Positions 1-9,335 are shown, numbered from the stretch's first letter. The stretch: 64,000 nt of DNA from Sphingobium sp. SCG-1 (GCF_002953135.1 NZ_CP026372.1:1922001-1986000), one strand, 5' to 3'. Made by a program: numbers and translations. The notes: generated from the sequence alone by a model not told the origin.

Positions 1-2
1 GC

Positions 3-1433
3 GCGACCGAAGACTGGGACTTTTTCTCGTCCTACATGTCAGGGGTGCAGCGGGTGGTGGGAGATGCTGCTCCGATTGAGGAGGCCGAGCCCGACGACCG
101 CCTGCAGGTCGCGATCGAACTTGCGCGAAGTCCGGATATGGACCGGCAGCTCGGTTGGCGCAGCTATTGCCGGAGCGACCCTCAGGGCGCCTTTGCGACG
201 CTCGACGCTGCCGAGCTCACAGAACCAAACATCGCTTTGTGGGGAGATTTGATCGCCGCACTCTCGTTCAGTGACGAGTCCGACAAACCGTTGCGGCAGG
301 CCGTACTCGTCAAAGCCTTTGCGCGGCTCGAGGCGCTGTCGGAAGTCCCGCTCAAGGATCTCGGCATCTCGGTCGTGGACGCATTGATGACTGGGCCGCG
401 CCGCGAGATCGCCAATCTCGATGCCTGGCTCGCCAAAGCGGCGCAGTCTGTGGCGGGAGAAGATCAGGAGCTAGATCTCGACAAGGGGCTGTACGGCACC
501 GCAATCAACAGCGCGGCTGGACGCTTCGTGCAGGTCCAGCTCCAGGAGATCGATCATGTTCGCAAGGCAGGAGCCGGTGATCTGGCCGGCCATATTCAAC
601 GCCTCCGCGACCTCGCGACACTCGACGGCCCCGCGGGTACGTTGACGCGGGCCATCTGTGTTCACGACTTGGCGTTCTTGATGGCCGTCGATCACGCGCT
701 CGTCGCGGAATGCGTCGTGCCCAAGCTGGCTGCCGAAGATGCGGAGGGGCGGGCGCTCAGGCGTATCCTCGTTCTCTATTCGGCGATCACGCCGGATGTG
801 ACCAAGTTGATCCCTGAGGCGATCATCGCTGCCGTAGTCGAGTCCCAGCCCGACCACCATGCAGGCTCGGCCGTCGCGTCTCGTATCCTCCGACCTGCCT
901 TGGCGTCCGTGCGCGGCGACGATGCGGAGCGCTGGGGTCTGACGGAGGCGGATGTGTCCCGCGCGCTGCGCCTCGCGCCGCCGAATGTCCGGCGCGGCGT
1001 GCTCGATGTTCTCGTCCGATGGCTCCACAACGACGAAGCCGGCGTCGAGGAGGCTTGGGACAAGATGGTCGCGCCCTTCTTTGATCGCGTCTGGCCGAAG
1101 GAACGGAGGTTCGTCGATGAAGCCAACAACCAGCACCTCATCTCGATCGCGGTCGGTGCAGGAGGCCGCTTCCCGACCGCGCTTGTGGCGCTGCGGCCTT
1201 ATATCGCGCCCTATGCGCGCGAGCGTGCGCACCTCGTCTCGGTAAAGCAGAGCCAGGCGCCGGAAAATTTCCCGAACGAACTACTCGATCTCTTGTGGAA
1301 AGCCTTCGGCAGAGCAGGCGCCACAAGCTACGACATGCCGGAGGTTCTGGACCGAATGATTAAGGCACTGCCCGCGCTTGAGGTCGATCGTCGTCTCCAG
1401 TCGCTCGAACAACGCACGGTTCGCTTTCGATGA
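3..1433 (+). CDS. C-terminal part of a large helical-repeat protein (5' truncated by the window edge)
   Basis: The reading frame is open from the first complete codon of the window. The first ATG (36) has no ribosome binding site, so the gene almost certainly begins upstream and only its C-terminal ~477 residues are visible. The visible part is alpha-helical, leucine/alanine rich and built of irregular helical pairs, with no catalytic motif or membrane segment. It may be the repeat-rich tail of a larger effector or NTPase whose enzymatic domain lies outside the window; that is inference. It lies 464 bases upstream of, and co-directional with, three tightly packed genes that look like a defence operon. 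I do not recognise the family. Confidence 0.7.
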   Translation, partial: ATEDWDFFSSYMSGVQRVVGDAAPIEEAEPDDRLQVAIELARSPDMDRQLGWRSYCRSDPQGAFATLDAAELTEPNIALWGDLIAALSFSDESDKPLRQAVLVKAFARLEALSEVPLKDLGISVVDALMTGPRREIANLDAWLAKAAQSVAGEDQELDLDKGLYGTAINSAAGRFVQVQLQEIDHVRKAGAGDLAGHIQRLRDLATLDGPAGTLTRAICVHDLAFLMAVDHALVAECVVPKLAAEDAEGRALRRILVLYSAITPDVTKLIPEAIIAAVVESQPDHHAGSAVASRILRPALASVRGDDAERWGLTEADVSRALRLAPPNVRRGVLDVLVRWLHNDEAGVEEAWDKMVAPFFDRVWPKERRFVDEANNQHLISIAVGAGGRFPTALVALRPYIAPYARERAHLVSVKQSQAPENFPNELLDLLWKAFGRAGATSYDMPEVLDRMIKALPALEVDRRLQSLEQRTVRFR

Positions 1434-1897
1434 AAGTTCCAAAATGTAGAAAGGTGTAGATATAAGGTGTAAATATATTGCTGCCGGTCGGGGGCAGTTG
1501 CCACTCGCGGTTCAATCCAATTCGGCTTTTGTCGAAGTTCCTCCATCATGGGCTTGCCCATAACGTTTAACATTGAGGCCATTTGGAGCCACACGGACTG
1601 AAGTCGGCTAATGGCAAATCCTGCCGTTTGAGGAGTGCCGTGGGAAAGTCGCTTTGTCCCAGCTACCGGTCATAAGCAGAATTTCCACTCATTGGTTTGC
1701 TTTGATCTCAGACGGATACCTTGGATCGGGCGCATTCCTGCCGAAATCGACCCATTAGAAATCCTGTATCCTTATAGCGCAGCACCGTATCGCGCGGGTA
1801 ATTCATAGGAACATCCTCTCCCAAAGGATGACCTCCCCTCGCCACGCCCCTATATGAGAACAGTGGCCCTATCCAAAAGGCCGCCAATGGAGGATGA
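1434..1897. other. Non-coding gap inside the putative defence operon
   Basis: These 464 bases separate the truncated first gene from the second. Base composition drops, with AT-rich runs near 1440-1480. Short open frames on the minus strand have no good start and no recognisable family. The gap could hold a separate promoter for the downstream three genes or the scar of a lost gene. I see no convincing promoter hexamers or terminator. Confidence 0.4.
1889..1893 (+). promoter_or_regulatory. Shine-Dalgarno GGAGG that fixes a TTG start at 1898
   Basis: GGAGG lies four bases before TTG 1898. No ATG or GTG in the same frame lies between it and the first conserved-looking helix, so the rare TTG start is the best choice for the following gene. 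Confidence 0.5.
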
Positions 1898-3634
1898 TTG
1901 AGCGACAGGGACGAGATCATCGCGGCAGCGAGCGCGGGCAGCTTGCCCGAACTGTTCATCGAAAGGTTGCGCCGGCAACCTGACGACGAACTCGGCACGG
2001 CGTTTCGCGCGGAGCTGATCGCACTCCACAATGACGGCACGATCGACGTGCTCGAACCCGCGCGGCAGATCGCCGACTCTTCCATCAACCAGCACGACTT
2101 CTTCACGGTGATGCACGTCTATGGCGAGCTGATCCCGGCGCTGGACGCCAGTGCCCCGGACATGCTCGCCGCCGTCAAAGCCCTTTCGACGCGCGCCGGC
2201 GAGGATCTCGCCTCGGGTATGGCCAATGGCGGCTATCGGAGCTGGGCCGAACATGGTGGCCGCGCTCGCGACACGTTCGAGACGATCAACCCCGAGGATA
2301 GCGACGATGCCACCTATGTGTTCCTGGCGTTGCAGGCGCTGGCCAAGACCGAGCCCGACGCAGCACTCGACCGGGCGGTTCTCTATGTTGGCGGCAATGC
2401 TGGGCCGGCACGTTCGGCAGCGGCCAAGGCGATCGGCACGTTCGATCTCACCGATCCCGACCGCCGTACCCGCGCCGTCGACGCACTCGCCGCCAACGCC
2501 GCAAGCGCCGACGACAACAGCCTCGGCCAAATTCTCGCAGCGATGTGCGAGATCGCCAAAACCCATTCCGACACCCATACCTGTGCCGCAGCGCTGATCG
2601 AGGCCAATATCGACCGCACCGGCGACCATGCGATCCACCAGCTGGCGCTCGAACTGATGTTCCACGCCGACGAATTGCCGCCCGTAATCGTCAGACCCAT
2701 GATTGCGATCCTGCAACGTGTCCCGATCGGCAATCGCGGCACGATCCGCGACATCGGCGCGGCGGCGGGCAAGCTCGCCGGCAAGAACCGGCTCGACGAA
2801 GCGCTGGCGCTGATAGCGCCGCTGCTTTCACAGCATGAGGAGCTGACCTCGCTCGAGCCGCTAGGCAGCCTCAACTATCATCTGCTGCAATTGCCGCCCG
2901 ACCAGCTCGCCAAGACGATCATCGCTTGGCTGCTGGCGTGCGACCCCAACCTCGGCCGCGCGACAATGGCATTGGTTGGCGATCATCATGGCGGTGCGCC
3001 GCTCATCCTCGATCCCCGTGCTGCGGCTGCGCGCCTGAGCGACGCCAAGCGTGTGCTTCTCGCACATCGCGCGATCGGTTGGCTATTTGTTCATCCGGTG
3101 ACCGCAGCGTCGCTGCTGGTCGGCCTGCTCGACGGTGCCGGCGAGGACGCGACACACAACATCACCGAACTCCTGTTCGATCCGCTGCTAATCAACTTTT
3201 CAGGGTCCGTCGGCGACTGGATCGCCGAGCTGGCGAAGGACGCCAGCCACACATCCCGAGACACCCTTGCCGATCTCACCACGAGACTCGAAGCTTATAT
3301 TGAGGGTTTGCGCTCAGCCGGCCGGATCAAGGAGCTGCGCCCGTCGGAGCGCGAGCGGCTCATCGAAAATCACCGCCAACATGAGTCGATGCGCCAAGCC
3401 TACAAGGCATCGGAAAAGACCTCGATCATGGCTTCGCTCGCGACGCGCCAGGTGCTCCTCTACGGCACCCGGTCGATTAGCTATTTCAAGGGCGTGGGTG
3501 GCAAGCAGCAGCGCAGCGAAATGCAGATGCACAGCTTCAGACACAGCATCGAATCGCCGCGCCTTCACATCCTCGAGCCGTTCGACCTTGATTATACGCT
3601 GCGCGTGTTCCGCGCGATGAAGACCGCGCTATGA
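1898..3634 (+). CDS. HEAT-like helical-repeat protein of a putative defence operon
   Basis: The product is 578 residues, soluble and almost wholly alpha-helical. Repeating ~35-40 residue helical hairpins run from about residue 10 to 440, resembling HEAT/ARM scaffolds. A charged helix follows (about 470-510), then a different C-terminal module (about 515-578) rich in aromatic and basic residues, with RQVLLYG and DYTLRVFRAMK stretches. There is no Walker, nuclease or membrane motif. The stop overlaps the next start by four bases (ATGA), so translation is probably coupled. A scaffold or sensor role beside a nuclease-like and a HEPN-like protein is inference. The TTG start is supported by GGAGG. 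Confidence 0.7.
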   Translation: MSDRDEIIAAASAGSLPELFIERLRRQPDDELGTAFRAELIALHNDGTIDVLEPARQIADSSINQHDFFTVMHVYGELIPALDASAPDMLAAVKALSTRAGEDLASGMANGGYRSWAEHGGRARDTFETINPEDSDDATYVFLALQALAKTEPDAALDRAVLYVGGNAGPARSAAAKAIGTFDLTDPDRRTRAVDALAANAASADDNSLGQILAAMCEIAKTHSDTHTCAAALIEANIDRTGDHAIHQLALELMFHADELPPVIVRPMIAILQRVPIGNRGTIRDIGAAAGKLAGKNRLDEALALIAPLLSQHEELTSLEPLGSLNYHLLQLPPDQLAKTIIAWLLACDPNLGRATMALVGDHHGGAPLILDPRAAAARLSDAKRVLLAHRAIGWLFVHPVTAASLLVGLLDGAGEDATHNITELLFDPLLINFSGSVGDWIAELAKDASHTSRDTLADLTTRLEAYIEGLRSAGRIKELRPSERERLIENHRQHESMRQAYKASEKTSIMASLATRQVLLYGTRSISYFKGVGGKQQRSEMQMHSFRHSIESPRLHILEPFDLDYTLRVFRAMKTAL

Positions 3635-5420
3635 AGCTCGTTATCCGGGAATATCTGGCGTCCTTGAAGGAACGCGACGAACTCGACGCGGTGCTGCCGG
3701 ATCTGCTGACCGAGCTGGGGTTCACGGTCTATTCGCGCCCGGCGCGGGGCACGCGGCAATATGGCGTCGATGTAGCCGCGGTCGGCCCCGGCCAGGACGG
3801 TATCCGGCGTGTGCATCTCTTCTCGGTCAAGTGGGCGATCTCGACCGAAATGAGTGGAACACCGCCTCCCCACAAAGTCTCAGACCATCGCTCGACGAGA
3901 TCCTCGACCATTATATCGCGAGTCGCATTCCGCCCGAATATGCCAGCCTGCCGATCGCCATCTGCGTGACGTTCGGCGGGGCGATCAACGAGCAGGTCCG
4001 CGCCGAGGTAACTGGTTATATGACCCGCAACACTACGCAGAAGGTCAGCTTCGAGGAGTGGAACGGCGACCGGCTGGCGCAGGTCATTCTTGACGGCATC
4101 TTGCGCGAGGAGCTGCTGCCTCCCAATCAACGCAGTCATCTGCGCAAGGCCGTGGCGATGGTCGAGGAGCCCGACATCGCGCTCAACCATTTCCAGAAAC
4201 TGCTGCGGGCGCTTGCCGACAAGCCGGGTGCGACGCCGGCGGCACGGCTGAGCCAGGCACGGCTTATTAATATCTGTTTGTGGATCATGTTCGTTTGGGC
4301 GCGCGAGGCCGACAATGTCGAGGCACCCTATCGCGCAAGCGAACTGGCGCTGCTCGAGGTCTGGCAGTTGCTCAAAGCCGATATCGCGCGAACCTCCAAG
4401 GCCGGCGAAGCCGCGAGCTTCGTTATCAATGAGCTGGCCGAGCTGCATTTCACGGTGTGGGACGCCCTGTTCGAGGACAAGATCCTGCCCGCGGCCGAGA
4501 CTCGGCACGCCATTTCGAGCGCGGTGGAGAGCCATGCTTCGCTCGATATCAACCTCAAGCTGTTCGATCTGGTCGGGCGGCTTGCCTTGAGAGGACTGTG
4601 GCTGGTGTGGCAGCTGTCGCCGGCACACGGTCCGGTCGTTCTCACCAACGACTATCTCAACACCCTGCCCCCGCTGCTTTCCGATGCGACCAAGGCGACG
4701 GTCACCAAAATCGACAGACTAATCGAAGCGATGATGGCGATCGTCAGCAACAATAGCGCGCTGCTATCGCCTATCGGCGACTGGCAGGCGATTGATATCG
4801 GTCTCACTTTCACTCTGCTCGCCTGCCGCCCGGGCGCGCATGGCGCGATCGACCAATGGGCCGAGGAGCTCGCCAGGCATTCGATGTTCGCATTCAGAGC
4901 GCATGGCCGCTACCCAATCACCAGCCGCTCCTATTGGGATCTGGTCGACCATCCTTCCGAACGCAGCGACGACTATCGCACGGCATCGACCGAAGGCAGC
5001 ATCCTCTATCCACTGCTGGCACTCTGGGCGGCCGCACGGCGCGAGCAAGGCCTGTTCGATGAGATTGCCCAATTCAGTGAGGAGTTTCTCCAACACTGTA
5101 CGTTTCAGACTTGGCTGCCCGACGAAGACAGCGAGGAACATCTCTATCTCGACCGTGAAAATCATGGCGCCGCGCTTGCCAGCATCCCGGTGACCGAACA
5201 CACCATCGACACGCTCGACTTCATCCTCGCCGAAGCGAAAGCCAACAAACATTATGACCAGCTCACGGCGGTGAAGCTCGGCCATTGGCCAATCGTTCTG
5301 ACCGCGTGCCGCGCGCATCGCCTGCCGGTCCCGCCGCAGGTCTGGCGCGAGCTCCTTCCGAACATCGGCCTGCTAGCCACCCCTGCCACTTCTGACACCA
5401 TGGACTTTCCGAAGACATGA
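3631..5420 (+). pseudogene. Restriction-endonuclease-like (PD-(D/E)XK) plus helical-domain protein, split by a -1 frameshift
   Basis: Two overlapping frames give one logical protein of about 596 residues. The first frame (from ATG 3631) encodes a short alpha/beta domain with ELGFTVYSRPARGTRQYGVD, then VHLFSVK. The G-[IV]-D...[LF]xVK pattern fits the core of Mrr/PD-(D/E)XK nucleases, with D near residue 47 and K near residue 67. Immediately after SVK the frame becomes nonsense, and the sensible continuation GDLDRNEW...SLRPSLDEI is in the next frame (open from GTG 3831 to 5420). Restoring one base in AAGT_GGGC near 3832 gives SVKSGDL. The rest is a long helical region. It overlaps its neighbours by four bases at both ends. 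It could be a real mutation, a sequencing error or, less likely, programmed frameshifting. Confidence 0.65.
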
Positions 5421-6436
5421 TCACCGATCTGCCCACTGCCGATGATCTGAATGGCTCGGCGCTGGCTTTGCTCAATATGGCTTGGGAGACCGCACTGGGC
5501 GTGTTCCGGTTGCTCGAGCGAACACAGCTCGAGATGTGGGATGATGATGGCAGCGTGAGGGAAGAATATCATGCCTCACGCCAGCCAGCGCTCCGCCACG
5601 CGCTGGTAATGGTTCATCAATCGCAGGAACTGGGCCTCAAGGCGCGGATTGCCGCGGTCAGCCCGTATCTGCTCCTCATCGGCGAACCGCGGCTATGGCC
5701 GTCAGGATCGGACCGACGGCCGACTTCGTTCGAGGAGTTCCGCACGGTCGATGCCGCCGACCTCGTGCGCGTCCAAAACACCGTCTGCGATACCATGCTC
5801 GACGCCAATTTTACGCGGCTGTTCGAGGAAGGCCGACGGGCGCGCAATAAGATCGTCCATCTTGGGGGGCACCGCATCGTCTCAGATGCGCGCGACATTC
5901 TCATCTTGATCCTTGATACCCATGCTGCACTGTTTCCAGAGGCGCGCTGGGCGGCGTCGCGGATGGATTACGAGTTCAACGATGGCTATGCGATCGCGGG
6001 CGGTACCGGTGTCGAGACCGGGCTGCTCAACGATTTCGAACTTCTTCAGGGGATAATCGCGCCGCGTTACATTCGCCAGCATTACGGGTTCGATAAGCGG
6101 CGTCGATCGTTCATGTGCCTCAGCTGCTCCAGCGACCAGCTCGATTGGGAGGCCGGCTCTCGCTTTGCCCAGCTCGTTGATGGCAGCGACGACCAGCTGT
6201 TCTGCGCCGTCTGCACCGATACGAAGACAGTGCTTCGCGAGACCTGCGGGGTCGATGCCTGCCGCTGCGACGTGCTGTCCACCTACGACTATAAATGGGG
6301 TACGTGCCTGCACTGTAACCAAGTCAGCGAGGCGCGTGAGCCGATCCGCCGCGCTCGCCACCGAGCATTGATGGATGCTCATATCGCCGCTGAGCAGGAA
6401 GTGGCGGCGGATGGATCAGCTCCACACCCGGAATAG
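5417..6436 (+). CDS. HEPN-domain protein with C-terminal zinc ribbons
   Basis: This 339-residue protein starts inside the previous stop (four-base overlap). Residues about 10-175 are an all-helical domain with R143-N-K-I-V-H148, the R(N)xxxH signature of HEPN ribonucleases. The second half is cysteine rich: CxxC pairs at 234/237 and 263/266, then C277, C282, C284 and CxxC 297/300, consistent with one or two zinc ribbons that could bind nucleic acid or a partner. HEPN proteins with an intact motif are often metal-independent RNases of toxin or abortive-infection systems (known family behaviour). Its position at the end of an operon with a nuclease-like gene suggests it is an effector. Substrate and activity are unknown. 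Confidence 0.72.
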   Translation: MITDLPTADDLNGSALALLNMAWETALGVFRLLERTQLEMWDDDGSVREEYHASRQPALRHALVMVHQSQELGLKARIAAVSPYLLLIGEPRLWPSGSDRRPTSFEEFRTVDAADLVRVQNTVCDTMLDANFTRLFEEGRRARNKIVHLGGHRIVSDARDILILILDTHAALFPEARWAASRMDYEFNDGYAIAGGTGVETGLLNDFELLQGIIAPRYIRQHYGFDKRRRSFMCLSCSSDQLDWEAGSRFAQLVDGSDDQLFCAVCTDTKTVLRETCGVDACRCDVLSTYDYKWGTCLHCNQVSEAREPIRRARHRALMDAHIAAEQEVAADGSAPHPE

Positions 6437-6688
6437 CGCTTTGTTGCAGCATAGATGCAGCCCAATGCTAGCGATCGCCGCGGCCGGGCATCCTTGCAAT
6501 ACCAGCTGCTATCGAGCTGGGCGTCGAGCCACCTCAGCACCGGGCGCCAACCACGATAAGGCACGATCGACACATAGGCAGCAATCAGCCAGGCCAGCTC
6601 CCTGAAGCCGTCGAAGAACGCCGCATCATCGGTGCCATTGATCCCCTCAATGACGAGCTCATGCCAGATGCCGGTGCGCAGCTGGATC
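6376..6688 (-). pseudogene. Remnant of an unrecognised gene, no start codon
   Basis: On the minus strand the frame is open from just after a stop near 6688 down to 6376. It reads as plausible protein (LRTGIWHELVIEGING, then AYVSIVPYRGWRPVLRWL), with codon use like real genes here. It has no ATG/GTG near its beginning and its end overlaps the 3' end of the HEPN gene. It is best explained as the truncated tail of a gene lost when the two accessory blocks were joined. I cannot name the family. Confidence 0.35.
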
Positions 6689-7182
6689 TAGTGCATCGTG
6701 CGTTGCTCGCGAACGTCCGCTTTCCTTAAACAGAAGCTCAAAACCAGACCGAGCAAAATGTCCCAGACCAGGAAATCACTTCTACATTTCAGCTTCTCTG
6801 ATTGGCGTTCCGCGCCTCCGGCGCGACCCTGCTCTGTTCCGCTTGACGCTCCACCGAGCCGCGCGGCCCGCGCGTCTCGTCCCTGTCGGGCAACGATCAG
6901 TAACGCAGGGGGCCGGTGCTGGCGCACCGGCCCTGTAGTCGCCGCCCTGTAGTCGCCGCCCTGCAGGCGGCGGCGCTGGCCTTGGCGGCGTCGATCTGGC
7001 GGGTGGGCGTCGCTGCCCTTTAGGCCCGCCGCGCCGGGCGGCAAGCGGCGCTGCGAGCCGCTCCTCCTCTCCGTTCCGGTCCTGCGGATGCCACCCGGCT
7101 CGTTCGGCGGGCCTTTCGGTTCGCTCCTGCCGCCCACCCGCCATTCCGGCGCCGGTTGCTGCGGTAGAAGGAGTAAAGTGTC
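6689..7182. other. Very GC-rich non-coding leader of the ParB-like gene
   Basis: No supported gene. The stretch is extremely GC rich from about 6800 to 7160. It has a perfect 9-bp hairpin (GGCCGGTGC 6911-6919 / GCACCGGCC 6924-6932) and a 14-bp unit, CCCTGTAGTCGCCG, repeated in tandem at 6931 and 6945, followed by a near-palindrome around 6950-6975. This could be a partition-type site, an RNA leader or the border of the mobile module. Confidence 0.4.
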
Positions 7183-8937
7183 ATGGAACTTAAAGCTATC
7201 GACATCGCAAATCTGTCCGTCTCGCGTCTCAACATGCGGGGCGTTAAGAAGGCACCCGACCTCGCCAACATCCTCCCTTCGATTCGCGCACGGGGCATAT
7301 TGGTGCCGCTGATCGTGAGGGCAGGGGATACGCCCGATGCTTACGAGATCGTCGCAGGCAAACGGCGCTATCATGCCGCGCTTGTCATCGCTCAGGAGAC
7401 CGGCGGGATCGATCCGCTGCCCTGCGTGGTGATGACACCGGGGGACGATGCCGCTGCGCTGGAAGCCTCGCTGATCGAGAACATCGCCCGCCTCGATCCC
7501 GACGAGATGACCCAATGCGAGACCTTTACCCGGCTGGTGCGGGAAGGCCGCAGCCTCGAGCATATCGCGCTGACCTTCGGGCAAAGTGCCTTGCAGGTCA
7601 AACGCACCCTGGCGCTCGGCAATCTGCTGCCACGCATCCGCAGCCTGTTCCGCACCGAGAAGATCGACGCCGTTACCGTGCGGCATCTGACATTGGCATC
7701 CCGCAGCCAGCAGCGCGACTGGCTGGCTCTGCTGGATGACGAAAGCGCCTATGTCCCCACCGGATCGGCGCTCAAGGCATGGCTGTTCGGCGGCGCGTCC
7801 ATCTGCACCAAGGTCGCGCTGTTCGATGTAGGTAATTATGGTGGCGAGATCATATCCGACCTGTTCGGCGAGGACAGCTACTTCGCCTGCGCCGAGCAGT
7901 TCTGGACCGCGCAAATGGCAGCGGTGGAAGATCGCGCCGAAGCGTATCGCGATGCCGGATGGTCCGATGTCGTCATCCTCGACCGGGGAGAGCCATTCCA
8001 TACATGGGAGCATGAACGGACAGCGAAGAAGCAAGGCGGCAAGGTCTATGTAACCTTGGGTCATCGCGGCGACGTTACCTTCCATGAAGGCTATGTCACC
8101 TGCAAGGACGCGCGCCGTCTTGCCAGAGGCGAAGTGCTGGACAAACCCCAGCGTCCCGAACTGACCTCCGCCCTGCAATCCTATATCGACCTCCACCGCC
8201 ATACGGCCGTCCGCGCGAAGCTCGCCGATGCGCCAGCGACAGCCTTACGGGTGATGCTGGCCCATGCCATTGTTGGATCGTCGCTGTGGCGGATCGATGT
8301 GGTGCGCCAGCGCGGGCAGGGCGATGCCATTAGCGAGAGCGTCGAGACCTGTGCGTCCGAAGCCAGCTTCGATGCCAAACGCCGCAGGCTGCTGGCGCTG
8401 CTGGGCTTCGATGCGGATACGCCGACCATCGCCGGTGGCTATGATGGAGAGCAGGGCATAGCCGGACTGTTCACGCACCTTCTATCGCTGTCCGACAGCG
8501 AAGTGCTTGACATCCTTGCCATCGTCATGGGCGAGACGCTGGAGAGCGGCAGCGCGTTGATCGAGCTGCTGGGCGTCCAACTGAACGTCGATATGGCAAC
8601 TGTCTGGCAGGCTGACGATGCCTTGCTCGATGGCATCCGAGACCGCGAGATCGTAGGGCATGTGCTGGCGGATATTGCCGGATCGGAGACGGCGGCATCC
8701 AATGCCAAGGAGTCGGCGAAGGTCCAGCGTGGCATCATCCGCGATTGCATTGCTGGCACAAACGGACGGCAGAAGGTCGAAGGCTGGATGCCCAAGTGGA
8801 TGGCCTTTCCACCCTCGGCCTACACCCAGCGCGGCGGCGTTGGCAGCGTCAGCCGATGGGAACAGGTGGCAGAGCTTGTGGCCGTTACACCCGATGTTGG
8901 CACCCCCGACGCCGAGCCGATCCGCAAGGCAGCATGA
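7183..8937 (+). CDS. ParB/RepB/Spo0J-family partition-like protein
   Basis: The product is 584 residues, starting at ATG 7183 with AAGGAG at 7168-7173. The N-terminal ParB domain carries YEIVAGKRRYHAA (residues 54-66), where ParB family members have their CTP-binding ERxxRA-like box, and SLIENIARLDPDEMTQ (about 96-111). A KorB/ParB-type helix-turn-helix follows at about 125-150. The long C-terminal half (about 200-584) is specific to large plasmid and ICE ParB-like proteins and I assign it no function. No ParA lies beside it, so a role in element maintenance or transcriptional control is as likely as true partition. It leads a co-directional block of mobile-element genes. Confidence 0.85.
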   Translation: MELKAIDIANLSVSRLNMRGVKKAPDLANILPSIRARGILVPLIVRAGDTPDAYEIVAGKRRYHAALVIAQETGGIDPLPCVVMTPGDDAAALEASLIENIARLDPDEMTQCETFTRLVREGRSLEHIALTFGQSALQVKRTLALGNLLPRIRSLFRTEKIDAVTVRHLTLASRSQQRDWLALLDDESAYVPTGSALKAWLFGGASICTKVALFDVGNYGGEIISDLFGEDSYFACAEQFWTAQMAAVEDRAEAYRDAGWSDVVILDRGEPFHTWEHERTAKKQGGKVYVTLGHRGDVTFHEGYVTCKDARRLARGEVLDKPQRPELTSALQSYIDLHRHTAVRAKLADAPATALRVMLAHAIVGSSLWRIDVVRQRGQGDAISESVETCASEASFDAKRRRLLALLGFDADTPTIAGGYDGEQGIAGLFTHLLSLSDSEVLDILAIVMGETLESGSALIELLGVQLNVDMATVWQADDALLDGIRDREIVGHVLADIAGSETAASNAKESAKVQRGIIRDCIAGTNGRQKVEGWMPKWMAFPPSAYTQRGGVGSVSRWEQVAELVAVTPDVGTPDAEPIRKAA

Positions 8938-8992
8938 TCACGCAATGCACCGGCAGCGGACCTCCGTTGCCGGTACCTTTGGAGTACTGGAC

Positions 8993-9307
8993 ATGCGTCT
9001 CCTTCGCATCCTTGGCACTTATATTCGCTGCCTGTTCATCACCGATCGCTACGCAAGACGGAAGGCAAGGGCGGTGGCTACGCTGCCTGACATTCTCCGC
9101 ATGGTGTATGGCATGAAGTATGATGACCAGCTCAACGACACGGACATCGCCGAGTTGCTCGGTATCACCGAACGCGATGTCATGCGCCATCGGGCGTGGG
9201 TCGCTCTGCACGTTACCCGGTCGCTCGACCGGCAGTATCGCCGCGCCGCGCAGTGGCGGCGGCTGTGGCCGTTCCGGCGCGGGGGCGGGGGTAAGGACCG
9301 GGAGTGA
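8993..9307 (+). CDS. Small helix-turn-helix protein
   Basis: The frame is open further upstream, but that part overlaps the ParB-like gene. ATG 8993 with GGAG at 8981-8984 is the sensible start, giving 104 residues. After a basic, hydrophobic N-terminus it has LPDILRMVYGMKYDDQLNDT and DIAELLGITERDVMRHRAW, a helix-turn-helix of the sigma-70 region-4 type. The C-terminus is Arg/Gly rich. It is probably a DNA-binding accessory regulator of the element. No sigma region 2 is present, so it is not a complete sigma factor. Confidence 0.65.
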   Translation: MRLLRILGTYIRCLFITDRYARRKARAVATLPDILRMVYGMKYDDQLNDTDIAELLGITERDVMRHRAWVALHVTRSLDRQYRRAAQWRRLWPFRRGGGGKDRE

Positions 9308-9335
9308 CATGAGCAATGCTGCTCTTCGTAAATAG

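Noticed and set aside
1498..1530. Sequence resembling a tRNA T loop (GGTTCAATCC) in the gap after the first gene
   Set aside because: No acceptor, D or anticodon stems can be formed around it.
6931..6958. Tandem repeat considered as a CRISPR
   Set aside because: Only two 14-base units without spacers and no cas genes in the window.
8660..8992. Upstream extension of the small HTH gene into the ParB-like gene
   Set aside because: The extension overlaps a well-supported gene in another frame and reads as Arg/Ser-rich shadow; ATG 8993 has a proper ribosome binding site.
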